The position numbers and the translations under genes were made by a program. A DNA stretch of 7,038 bases from Candidatus Eiseniibacteriota bacterium. Lineage in GTDB: Bacteria > Eisenbacteria > RBG-16-71-46. The stretch's first letter is position 1. Every line of letters starts with the position of its first letter. Below, piece after piece: positions 1 to 6,396 of this stretch. Location of the stretch: NCBI GenBank assembly GCA_023249815.1, contig JAHFBX010000150.1, positions 1-7,038 of the forward strand. Reading direction: 5' to 3'. Under the pieces are notes generated by a model. It saw only the letters and a list, made by a program, of their open reading frames with translations, was not told the DNA's origin and did not search any database.

Positions 1-1
1 G

Positions 2-1000
2 GGCAACTCGGACGACGGGATCGACTTCGACAACGAGGTCAACGCGTTGATCCTGGACAACACCATTCGGAACAACGGCGACGACGGGATCGAGATCCGC
101 ATGCAGCCCTACACGGGGCCGCAGCTGTCCATCACCATTCTCGGCAACACCATCTCGGGGAACGGCGAGGACGGCATCCAACTCATCAGTTCGAATGTCT
201 GGACGTCGCGAAAGATCACCGTCGAGGACAATCTCATCGTGAACAACGCCATGGCCGGCGTCGGTATGATGTGCTGCGAAAACACGGTCGAGAACTACCA
301 GGGCGCGAGCATCGTCGAGCGCGTCGGCCTGTTCAACAACACCATCGCCGGCAACGACCACGGCGTGACGGGCGGTGACAGCCTGCTGGCGCTCAACAAC
401 CTCATCGTGAACTCCACGCACATCGGGCTCAAGAACGCGGATGCAGGCACGATCACGGCGTATAACCTGTTGTACGGGAACGGCACGAACGTGTCCGCCT
501 CCAACGTGGACATGGCCACGACGTTGTTCTCGGACCCGCTCCTGCAGCTGGACTGGAGTCTTCCCGTCACCAGCCCGGGCATCGACGCCGGCACCGCCGA
601 GTTCTCGGTGAATGGCGAGGTGGTGTGGGTGAAGGACTCCGGGGCTTACAGCGGACTCGCGCCCGACCTGGGCGCCGTCGAGAACCCGAACGTCGTGTCG
701 GTGCCGGGTGAGGGAGCGGGCTGGGACCTTTCGTTCGCGCCGCCCGCGCCGAATCCGAGCCGCGGACTCACGTTCCTGCGACTTGATGTCCCCACCGCAG
801 GGCGCGTCCGCCTCGCGATCGTGGACGTCGCGGGCCGTAATGTGCGCCTGCTGCTGGACGAGATCGCGAGCCCCGGGCGTCGCGAGCTGTCGTGGGACGG
901 TCGAAGCGAAGCCGGCGTGCCGATGCCCGTCGGCGTCTACTTCGCGCGGTTCACGACGCCTTCATTCACGCGATCGCACCGCTTCGTGAGGCTCGACTAA
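2..1000 (+). CDS. Secreted parallel beta-helix protein with C-terminal FlgD-like sorting domain (5' partial)
   Basis: The frame is open from the left edge, so the true start lies outside the window; the TTG at 47 is not needed as a start. About 332 residues are visible. The first ~200 are right-handed parallel beta-helix repeats, seen as recurring N-N-T-I / N-N-G-x-D-G-I rungs (for example LDNTIRNNGDDGIEI, ILGNTISGNGEDGIQL, LFNNTIAGND, LNNLIVN). Such folds occur in pectate-lyase-like and adhesin-like surface proteins; no catalytic residues can be assigned. The last ~90 residues form a FlgD-like Ig domain (APNPSRG, RVRLAIVDVAGR, WDGR, GVYFAR), a tail known from exported proteins of Eisenbacteria and related phyla and thought to serve secretion or surface attachment. 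An adjacent Cys-Cys pair lies in the helix part. It stops at TAA 998-1000, 30 bases from the convergent PepSY-like gene. Fold confident, substrate unknown. Confidence 0.88.
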   Translation, partial: GNSDDGIDFDNEVNALILDNTIRNNGDDGIEIRMQPYTGPQLSITILGNTISGNGEDGIQLISSNVWTSRKITVEDNLIVNNAMAGVGMMCCENTVENYQGASIVERVGLFNNTIAGNDHGVTGGDSLLALNNLIVNSTHIGLKNADAGTITAYNLLYGNGTNVSASNVDMATTLFSDPLLQLDWSLPVTSPGIDAGTAEFSVNGEVVWVKDSGAYSGLAPDLGAVENPNVVSVPGEGAGWDLSFAPPAPNPSRGLTFLRLDVPTAGRVRLAIVDVAGRNVRLLLDEIASPGRRELSWDGRSEAGVPMPVGVYFARFTTPSFTRSHRFVRLD

Positions 1001-1030
1001 GCGAACGCTCGCCGACTGCCGCCGCGCCGG

Positions 1031-1513
1031 CTACTCCATGATCTTGCCGTCCAGGCCCACTTCGATCTCGGTGAGCGACTTGCCAGTCCGCACGTGTGCC
1101 TCGTAGTAGGCGAGCGCTCCCAGCTTCGTGACGCTCTCGATCAACGCGATCTTCCGCTTGCCGGCGGCTTTCAGCACGGACGCACGCACGACCTCGGGAA
1201 GCTCCGCCAGCGTCATCTGCTGCTCGCTCACGAGCACGGTGCCGTCCTCACCGACGCTGATGTCCTTGCTCATGCCGCGCACCTTCATCTCCACTTCGTA
1301 GGTCGTCTTCCCCTCCGCGTCGACCTCCTTGAACATCCCCCGGATCGTCGCGCCGGCGGCCTCCGCGCGAACCGTCTTCTGAACGACCGTCGGCATGGCG
1401 TCGATCGAGGCGAGCTTCACGGGCGCCGGGGTCGCGGCGCCCGCCGAGGTGGCGAGCACCAGGCCGGCGAGGGCGACCCAGCGGACGGCGGACCGGAACG
1501 GTCGTGCGGACAT
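1031..1513 (-). CDS. Exported small protein with two PepSY-like repeats
   Basis: The protein has 160 residues. Residues 1-26 are a signal peptide: Arg-containing N-region, hydrophobic ALAGLVLATSAGA, likely cleavage around A26. The mature part contains two similar ~60-residue units. Each begins with a helix after Leu/Met-Pro (MPTVVQKTV at 40 and LPEVVRASV at 105) and ends in a strand pair closed by a Gly-Asp-Gly type turn (VGEDGTVL at 87, VGLDGKIME at 152). This is the PepSY / PepSY-like (DUF2874) arrangement, found in periplasmic proteins thought to bind or inhibit other proteins. The partner here is unknown. The ATG is supported by GGAGGA at 1520-1525, six bases upstream. It stands alone and is transcribed towards the beta-helix gene. 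The exported location is confident; the PepSY assignment is made from pattern, not from a search. Confidence 0.82.
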   Translation of the reverse strand: MSARPFRSAVRWVALAGLVLATSAGAATPAPVKLASIDAMPTVVQKTVRAEAAGATIRGMFKEVDAEGKTTYEVEMKVRGMSKDISVGEDGTVLVSEQQMTLAELPEVVRASVLKAAGKRKIALIESVTKLGALAYYEAHVRTGKSLTEIEVGLDGKIME

Positions 1514-1645
1514 GAGGATTCCTCCAGGGAGCGGGACGGTGCGGCCACGGGACGGAGCCCGGGGTTCGCGACGGCAGGAGCGTGCACCCCAGACGATGCC
1601 TGATGTTACCGCGTCGGCAGGCCGCTTGGGAGGGGGACTTGGGCG

Positions 1646-2411
1646 CTACCGCCCCACCGCGGGGTGCGTGACCAGCGGGTCGGTTCCCTCGAGCGGCACG
1701 AAACGCAGCGCCGGGCACGTGATCTTCCGGTCGCGAACGTCCTTCCCCGCGAGAAAGTCGAGCACGACGGGCATCACCGGCTCGTGGCGGACTGCGCTGC
1801 GATGAGCGCTCGGCGCCCTGCGGTCGCTCCCGAGGCGGCGTCCATCGCCTGGTTCATGCCGGCCACGCCGAGCGCCAGGCCGGCACGCAGCGCAGGAACC
1901 ACGCGAGCACCGAGGCGTTGCCGCGGTCCAGGCTCTACAGCAAACGCGGGAACTCCGGCAGGTCGGCGGCATCGCCGATGTCCACGCGCATGATGAGCCG
2001 CAGGCCGAACGGATCGACCGGGACGAGCAGCGTGTCGCGGCCGGAAGGTCCAGGCACCGGGATCCGGATGGGCTCGCGCGCCAGCCGGGCGATGACGCGC
2101 TCGTAGAGGGCGATCAGGCGCGGCACTTGTCGCGAGAGCTTCGGGTCCTCGGCCGCGACCAGCGACAGCTTTCGGAGCTGGACGTCCATGGTGCACGGCA
2201 GTTTCTCGGTGCCGTCGGGGTCTTCGAGCCCCAGCATCACCGCATCCCCGACGCGCGAGTCGAAGCGCTTGAGGTACGCGCACGCGAGGTGCGTACCGTC
2301 GGAGAACGCCAGCAGCGACACCTTCTCGTAACCGAGCGCCGCGCGCAGATCCTCGAGGTCGGTAGCGCTCTCGTTCGTGGCATAGCGGGCGAGGTCCACG
2401 CCGCGCACGCG
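1646..2411 (-). pseudogene. Decayed TAP-like alpha/beta hydrolase (tripeptidyl-aminopeptidase type)
   Basis: Three minus-strand frames together spell pieces of one alpha/beta hydrolase of the proline iminopeptidase / tripeptidyl-aminopeptidase group. Frame 1 (about 2411 to 1935) reads VDLARYATNESATDLEDLR, then the nucleophile elbow AFSDGTHLACAYLKRF, where the family has G-x-S-Y-G-T-H-LA-x-YLRR; the presumed Ser codon is 2301-2303. It ends at TAG 1935-1937, but family-like sequence continues in the same frame (SLDRGNASVLAWFLR), so the stop looks like a nonsense mutation. Near 1880-1900 the similarity shifts to a second frame (LALGVAGMNQAMDAASGAT). Near 1795 it jumps to a third frame with the C-terminal end (VVLDFLAGKDVRDRKI...ALRFVPLEG), stopping at TAG 1646-1648. 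Over 100 residues normally between the last two blocks, including the catalytic Asp region, are absent, as is the N-terminal third. Neighbouring genes are intact, which argues against general sequencing error. Confidence 0.8.
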
Positions 2412-2561
2412 GAACGCAGCTCCCGCCGGGCGGTTCATCACCGCGACGCGTTCCAACCCTGACAGGGGGTGCCCGCATCCAAACCGGGGACGCGCGCGAT
2501 GGACACGAGGATGTCTCGTGCCGGCGCCGGGAATCGCGACATTCAGGAGCCATTTACCCGC

Positions 2562-2567
2562 GAGGTG
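2562..2567 (+). promoter_or_regulatory. Ribosome binding site fixing the start of the heptad-repeat gene
   Basis: GAGGTG lies four bases before ATG 2572. It decides between this ATG and an in-frame upstream ATG at 2518, which has no comparable site. The 2572 start also puts a normal signal peptide near the N-terminus. Confidence 0.6.
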
Positions 2568-2571
2568 CCCG

Positions 2572-3294
2572 ATGAACCCGCTGCCCATTCGAACCGGTGG
2601 ATGCCCCGGATCCCTCGCTTCCTCCATGGTCGCCCTGATCTTGGCACTCGCCGGCGCCACGCCCGCCCTTGCCGGAGGCGCGAGCTTTGGCTATTGGACG
2701 GGCGACAGCGATGGCAGCTCGGGGTTCCAGTACGCGCTCATCGAACGCGACTCGCAGACCTCGTGCTCGGTGTGGAACGACGACGCGTGGGCGGACATCG
2801 GCCGGCTACAGGAGGAGGTCGAGTCCAGCGGCCGCGAGTTGCTGTGGTTCACCGTGGGCGACGAGTCGTACGTGGTGCGCGATCCAGCGGTCATCCGCCG
2901 CGCGCACGACATCGTCCAGCCCATGGCGGAGCTCGGGAAGCAACAGGGCGAGCTCGGCCGCCAGCAGGGCGAACTGGGCCGCCGGCAGGGTGAACTAGGC
3001 GCGCTTCAGGGCAGAATCGGTGCGCTCCAGGGCCGGGTCTCTGCGCTGCAAGCCTCGCGCAACACCGATGCTCACAGCGAAGTCGCCGAGCTCCGCCGCC
3101 AGCTGGAGGAGCTCTCGACCGAAGCGCACGAGCTGGGCCAGCGCCAGCGAGCGCTCGGCCAGCGTCAGCGCGAGCTGGGGGAGCGGCAGGCGGAGTTGGG
3201 CGCGCGGCAACGCCAAGCGACGAAGATGGCCGAAGCACAACTTCGCACACTGGCCGAGACGAGTGTCCGAAGCGGTAGGGCGGAGGAGCTCTAA
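2572..3294 (+). CDS. Exported heptad-repeat (L-G-x-x-Q) protein of unknown function
   Basis: I do not recognise a named family. The protein has 240 residues. Residues ~1-34 look like a signal peptide (hydrophobic SSMVALILALAGATPALA, cleavage after ALA at 32-34). Residues 35-118 form a compact domain rich in aromatic and acidic residues (FGYWTGDSD, LLWFTVGDESYVVRDPAVI). Two blocks of perfect heptads follow, 121-160 and 174-215. Leu/Ile/Val recurs at 121, 128, 135, 142, 149 and 156, then at Leu 174, 181, 188, 195, 202 and 209, mostly followed by Gly and with Gln at a fixed place. The linker at 161-173 breaks the register. A long helix or coiled coil is likely, although one hydrophobic residue per heptad plus Gly is unusual. 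From memory, similar domain-plus-LGRQQGELG tails occur on some BlaR1/M56-type membrane peptidases; no peptidase motif is present here. It converges on the cytochrome gene, 20 bases away. Confidence 0.85.
   Translation: MNPLPIRTGGCPGSLASSMVALILALAGATPALAGGASFGYWTGDSDGSSGFQYALIERDSQTSCSVWNDDAWADIGRLQEEVESSGRELLWFTVGDESYVVRDPAVIRRAHDIVQPMAELGKQQGELGRQQGELGRRQGELGALQGRIGALQGRVSALQASRNTDAHSEVAELRRQLEELSTEAHELGQRQRALGQRQRELGERQAELGARQRQATKMAEAQLRTLAETSVRSGRAEEL
2932..3216 (+). repeat. 21-base coding repeats (two blocks of heptad units)
   Basis: Bases 2932-3051 hold about six imperfect 21-base units with the core pattern CAGGGCGAGCTCGGCCGCCA, drifting towards the 3' end. After a 39-base non-repeated linker, bases 3091-3216 hold six units at the protein level, the last three most alike in DNA (core GAGCTGGGCCAGCGCCAGCG). 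The array lies within the heptad-repeat gene and keeps frame, consistent with growth by in-frame duplication of one heptad. Confidence 0.8.
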
Positions 3295-3305
3295 CCCCTC
3301 CGCCT
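3278..3305. terminator. GC-rich hairpin between convergent genes, overlapping a stop codon
   Basis: GGCGGAGG (3279-3286) pairs perfectly with CCTCCGCC (3297-3304) around a 10-base loop; a G-T pair can add one step at 3278/3305. The TAA of the heptad-repeat gene (3292-3294) sits in the loop, and the cytochrome stop codon is at 3315-3317. No T-tract follows on either strand, so it is not a standard intrinsic terminator, but it is well placed to limit read-through in both directions. Confidence 0.4.
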
Positions 3306-3314
3306 GACGGCCGC

Positions 3315-4280
3315 CTACTTCACGTCCACCATGGGCGGGCCCACGTCCCGCTTCACCGGCGGCAGGCTATTCAGGTAGAGGTAGATCGCGCGCAGGTCGT
3401 CCTCGCTCATGCGCGAGAACCCCTGCCACGGCATCGGCGAGCCCGGCAGGATGCGCCCGAGCCGGAATCGCGCCACGAAATCGTCCTCACTCAGGGTGCT
3501 GAGCCGTCCGGTCGAGTCGCTCGTGATGTTCGGCGGCGACCAGGTGTGCTTGGGATCGGCAGGCTCGATGAAATTCGTGGCCCCGCCGAAGCGCGGGCCG
3601 ACCAGTGCGCCCGTCTTCTCGTCTCGTTGCGTGTGGCAGGCCCAGCACAGCGCGACCTTCTCCACGAGGTAGCGCCCGTTCTCGACGTTCGCTCCATGCG
3701 GGCTCTGCTGGGGCGGCGTCTCCGAGGGGCCCACGGGATTCGCGAGCATCGTCGCCTTGAGGACGTTTCCGAGCAACGTGTACGAGTGGGCGGGAACGAG
3801 GTTGTGCACCGGCGGCTGGGTGCGAAGGTACGACACCACGGCGACCAGGTCCTCGTCCGAGAGACCCTGCATCTCCATGAACGGCAGCAGCGCCCGGCCA
3901 TCCGAGCCCACACCGTGGCGCAGCGCGCGCGCAATGGCGCCGTCCTTGAACCGGCCGATCCCGGTCTCCTCGTCGGGCGTGAGATTGCGTGCGTGGATCG
4001 AGCCCGGCGGGATGACCCACGTGAAGCCACCGCTCAAGGGCACTTCCGCGCCCGCCTGGTTCGCGACCCATTGCGTCGTGTCGCCATGACACTGGGCGCA
4101 GTTGGCGACGTTTCGGACGACGTAATGGCCGCGTGCCACCACCGCGCTGTCCGTGCTCGCCGTCACCTCGGGGTAGGGGGCGTCGAACCTGAGGTGCTGC
4201 CGCGTCGCCACGAAGGCGGCGAACACGACCAGCACGAGAACGAGGATTCCCACGAGCGCGAGCAGGATCTTGCGGAACAC
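3315..4280 (-). CDS. Membrane-anchored diheme cytochrome c
   Basis: The protein has 321 residues: an uncleaved-looking N-terminal membrane anchor (residues ~5-24, ILLALVGILVLVLVVFAAFV) and two homologous class I cytochrome c domains. Domain 1 has the heme site CAQCH at 61-65 and a candidate distal Met at 135 or 137 (LLPFMEMQ). Domain 2 has CWACH at 212-216 and candidate Met 283 (GSPMPWQG). Both carry the ARGHYVV/NGRYLV lead-in, an N-I/L-T-x-D segment and a SEDDL/SDEDL helix followed by YLR/YLN..PPV. These are typical of c-type cytochromes that pass electrons from periplasmic dehydrogenases. It should face the periplasm; the electron donor is not encoded in the window. The start is GTG at 4278-4280 with GGGAGG five bases upstream. 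It is a single gene, divergent from the propeller lipoprotein. The family is certain, the specific pathway unknown. Confidence 0.95.
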   Translation of the reverse strand: MFRKILLALVGILVLVLVVFAAFVATRQHLRFDAPYPEVTASTDSAVVARGHYVVRNVANCAQCHGDTTQWVANQAGAEVPLSGGFTWVIPPGSIHARNLTPDEETGIGRFKDGAIARALRHGVGSDGRALLPFMEMQGLSDEDLVAVVSYLRTQPPVHNLVPAHSYTLLGNVLKATMLANPVGPSETPPQQSPHGANVENGRYLVEKVALCWACHTQRDEKTGALVGPRFGGATNFIEPADPKHTWSPPNITSDSTGRLSTLSEDDFVARFRLGRILPGSPMPWQGFSRMSEDDLRAIYLYLNSLPPVKRDVGPPMVDVK

Positions 4281-4522
4281 GGCGGCCTCCCGGAAGGTGT
4301 TACGCGGAAACGCGCGGCGGCGGTATCGTTCGGTCGGCTCATGTCGCGACGCTCGAAATCATCGCGGTACCCTACTCGACACCCGCTCGGATGTGCGACC
4401 CCGAAGGGACGGCCGCGCCGGGGCTGGCTTCCCGCCGTCACTCGCCCTGGCCGCACTCCCCGCCGCCGCGGTGGGTGCGGTGGATTCGGGACGGATGCCG
4501 CACGCAGGCGGGGAGGTCTCAG
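4281..4522. promoter_or_regulatory. Divergent intergenic region with presumed promoters for the cytochrome and propeller genes
   Basis: This 242-base gap separates two outward-facing genes and must hold promoters for both unless one is read from elsewhere. It contains the cytochrome ribosome site (GGGAGG, complement of 4286-4291) and that of the propeller gene (GGGAGG, 4511-4516). I found no convincing -35/-10 pair or long operator-like palindrome. The more AT-containing stretch around 4320-4385 is the likeliest promoter zone, but this is only positional. Confidence 0.35.
4511..4516 (+). promoter_or_regulatory. Ribosome binding site fixing the GTG start of the propeller lipoprotein
   Basis: GGGAGG lies six bases before GTG 4523. 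It favours that start over the in-frame ATG at 4391, which would add 44 Pro/Arg/Trp-rich residues ahead of the lipoprotein signal. Confidence 0.7.
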
Positions 4523-5641
4523 GTGAACAGCCGCCGGTCCCAACTCGTCGCAGGCCCGATCACCATCTTCGCGGTCGCCATGCTTGTCCTGGCGGGGTGC
4601 GAGCAAAGGCCCGCTTCGCCGTGGCAGGCCATCCAGGTCCCGACCGACGCCGACTTCACGGGCTTGTGGTTCAGCGACTCGCTCAACGGCTGGTTGAGCG
4701 GCGGGGGCTGGGCGATCGAAGGCGGCATCGTCGGGCGCACGCGTGACGGCGGACGCTCGTGGCGATTCGAGAGCGGGATCCTCGGAAGCGAGAGGGGCGT
4801 CGCGCTCGGCCGCATCCAGTTCCGGGACTCGCTGCGCGGCTGCGTCACCGTCGGCTACGGCGATGTGCTGGTGACCGAAGACGGCGGCACGAGCTGGCGT
4901 CCGGCCGGCATTCCCGGGATCCGCTCCGGCACGCTGTTCGACATCCAGTTCGTGGACCGCTGGAGCGGCTATGCCGCGGGCACCCGCGTGCTCCACACCG
5001 AAGACGGCGGCGAGACGTGGCGCACGCGTTTCATCAGCGCGTCGGAGAACGGTTACCTGCGCGCGAACGCCGTGCATTTCGTGGACGAATCGCGGGGCTG
5101 GCTCGTGAGTCACGGCGGCACGCTGGCGAGGACCGAGGATGGCGGAAGGAATTGGCAGCCCGTGCCCTTGCCGCTGCGCCAAGGCGAACGTCCGACGCTC
5201 TGGGATGTGACGTTCGTGGACGCTCGATACGGCTGGGTGGTCGGCGAGCGAGGGAACCTCTTCCACACACGCGACAACGGCGACTCGTGGCAACTCGCGG
5301 ACCGGGGTGTACCCGTGGTCCGGGTGATCCCGAAAGGCGAGCCGCGCCGCCCGCGCGAGGTCGTGCCGGAGCTCGAGACCGAACCCGATCGGCTCACGCT
5401 CGCCGCGATCCAGTTCGCCGACGCCGAGCACGGCTGGGCGGTCGGGTACTACCCGGATGTCGCCGAGTCGGTGGTGCTGCGCACCGATGACGGAGGCGAG
5501 TCCTGGGTCACAGAGCACGTCGAGCCCGGCGAGCTGTTGCGGAGCCTGTTCGTGCTGGATCGCGATCACGCCTGGGCTGCCGGGGACCGGGCGCGCAGCG
5601 CGCCCCAGGTGGTGCTCCGCTACTCGCCAGACGCGCACTGA
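4523..5641 (+). CDS. Lipoprotein beta-propeller with six Asp-box repeats (Ycf48/BNR-like)
   Basis: The protein has 372 residues from GTG 4523. The N-terminus is a lipoprotein signal (hydrophobic ITIFAVAMLVLAGC, lipid Cys 26), so the protein should be anchored in a membrane and face outward. Six BNR/Asp-box motifs of the form T-x-D-G-G-x-x-W occur at 73-80, 118-125, 159-166, 204-211, 249-256 (DN instead of DG) and 321-328, mostly 41-45 residues apart and each preceded by an F-x-D/GW strand. This is the pattern of Ycf48/Hcf136-like seven-bladed propellers. The wider last interval holds a polar charged insert (~266-290, PKGEPRRPRE). In phototrophs Ycf48 assists photosystem II assembly, but many non-phototrophic bacteria have secreted relatives of unknown role, and nothing photosynthetic is seen here. 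Sialidase catalytic residues are not evident. It ends eight bases from the convergent lipoprotein gene. Confidence 0.9.
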   Translation: MNSRRSQLVAGPITIFAVAMLVLAGCEQRPASPWQAIQVPTDADFTGLWFSDSLNGWLSGGGWAIEGGIVGRTRDGGRSWRFESGILGSERGVALGRIQFRDSLRGCVTVGYGDVLVTEDGGTSWRPAGIPGIRSGTLFDIQFVDRWSGYAAGTRVLHTEDGGETWRTRFISASENGYLRANAVHFVDESRGWLVSHGGTLARTEDGGRNWQPVPLPLRQGERPTLWDVTFVDARYGWVVGERGNLFHTRDNGDSWQLADRGVPVVRVIPKGEPRRPREVVPELETEPDRLTLAAIQFADAEHGWAVGYYPDVAESVVLRTDDGGESWVTEHVEPGELLRSLFVLDRDHAWAAGDRARSAPQVVLRYSPDAH

Positions 5642-5649
5642 CGCGGCGT

Positions 5650-6396
5650 TCAGCGCGCGGCGGGGGCCACCTCGAGTGACGCCAGCAGCGCGTCGAACGC
5701 GGGGCCGGTCCGCTCGTAGACACCGCGATCGATATCCAGAACGAGCAGGTAGCCGCCGTTGACGACGAACGCGGTCCGTGAGCGATTCATGTGGCTCACG
5801 CGGCTCCACGTCTCGACGTCCATCCAGTCGGCGTCATGGATGGTGACGCGCTTCCGGAAATGGACCTCCCGGCCGGGACGCTCGGCCGTGAGCGCGTCAA
5901 CGTAGGCGAGCAACAGGTCGGGCGTCTCGTTCGGAAGCGTCTGCGTGCCCTGGATCAGCGCGTCGAACGCCGGGCCGATGGCCGCGCTGTCGGCGGTCTC
6001 GGGTGAATAGGTCGCGTCGGTCCACGGCGTCCAGAACTCTAGCCGCCGCTGCCACGGCGCGAACCGGAGCGCGGGGGAGCGCAGCTCGCGGACGCGCTCG
6101 AACGCGTCCCGGCGCCGGCCCGCGAGCCACAGGTCCCGCGCCGCATGTAACTCGCGCAGCATGCCCGCGCGAGTCGCGGGTCCCAAGTCCGCGAGCGTGA
6201 GCTGCGCCTCGTTCAGCCGGAACAGCTGCTGGCGGCCGTGGTCCAGGTGCTCCCAGCCCGCGGGCAGCACGAAGCGAACGCGGTGATGTCCGACTTGGGC
6301 CGTCCCCGAGCGGGGAACCGACTTCGAGCAGCCCGGCCCAAGGCCCAGCGCGACGATCAGCGCGAGGCCGACCCGGGTGTCACCTCGCGCCGTCAT
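5650..6396 (-). CDS. Probable lipoprotein of unknown function with internal repeat
   Basis: The protein has 248 residues from ATG 6394-6396, chosen because it directly precedes an export signal (VGLALIVALGLGPGC, Cys 23) and has GGAGAAGG three bases upstream. A longer frame from 6492 would overlap the upstream gene and bury the signal. The lipobox is irregular (G-P-G-C), so lipidation is likely but not sure. I do not recognise the family. The segment RVRFVLPAGWEHL (39-51) and the end (FVVNGGYLLVLDIDRG...FDALLASLEV) resemble small PsbP/DUF1795-like alpha+beta domains. GPAFDAL occurs twice (141-147 and 231-237), suggesting two related halves. The middle (80-110) is an Arg-rich helix. Its start overlaps the upstream gene by 17 bases, so the two are probably translationally coupled. 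Confidence 0.8.
   Translation of the reverse strand: MTARGDTRVGLALIVALGLGPGCSKSVPRSGTAQVGHHRVRFVLPAGWEHLDHGRQQLFRLNEAQLTLADLGPATRAGMLRELHAARDLWLAGRRRDAFERVRELRSPALRFAPWQRRLEFWTPWTDATYSPETADSAAIGPAFDALIQGTQTLPNETPDLLLAYVDALTAERPGREVHFRKRVTIHDADWMDVETWSRVSHMNRSRTAFVVNGGYLLVLDIDRGVYERTGPAFDALLASLEVAPAAR
5686..5977 (-). repeat. Direct repeat of 22 bases encoding GPAFDAL twice
   Basis: Bases 5686-5707 and 5956-5977 match at 21 of 22 positions (top-strand core CAGCGCGTCGAACGC) and lie 270 bases (90 codons) apart in the same frame. They encode GPAFDAL followed by similar ends (LIQGTQTL and LLASLEVA). Either an old domain duplication or local gene conversion could explain them. Confidence 0.6.

Noticed and set aside
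1001..1030. Possible terminator between the convergent beta-helix and PepSY-like genes
   Set aside because: The best stem is only four base pairs (GCGA/TCGC) with no T-tract.
1094..1603. Open frame of 169 codons on the plus strand
   Set aside because: It is antisense to the PepSY-like gene. The His/Arg-rich product has no recognisable features, and the opposite gene has a signal peptide and a strong ribosome site.
1628..1643. Three G-runs (GGG, GGGGG, GGG) that could suggest a G-quadruplex
   Set aside because: Only three close runs exist and a fourth lies too far away. It sits beside the degraded hydrolase end with no sign of function.
2504..2520. Inverted repeat CACGAG-gatgt-CTCGTG upstream of the heptad-repeat gene
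   Set aside because: Six-base arms with a short loop are expected by chance several times in GC-rich DNA of this length, and no promoter elements flank it.
3546..4526. Open frame of 326 codons on the plus strand
   Set aside because: It is antisense to the diheme cytochrome, whose two CxxCH motifs and membrane anchor are decisive. The product is low-complexity and Arg-rich.
5642..5649. Eight-base gap between the convergent propeller and lipoprotein genes
   Set aside because: Too short for a terminator of its own. Tight convergent packing is ordinary and needs no special explanation.
4163..5809. Open frame of 548 codons on the minus strand, the longest in the window
   Set aside because: It is the antisense shadow of the propeller lipoprotein and also covers the start of the cytochrome in another frame. 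Its product is Arg/Pro/Ala/His-rich with no domain pattern, while the opposite strand has a lipobox, a ribosome site and six repeats.
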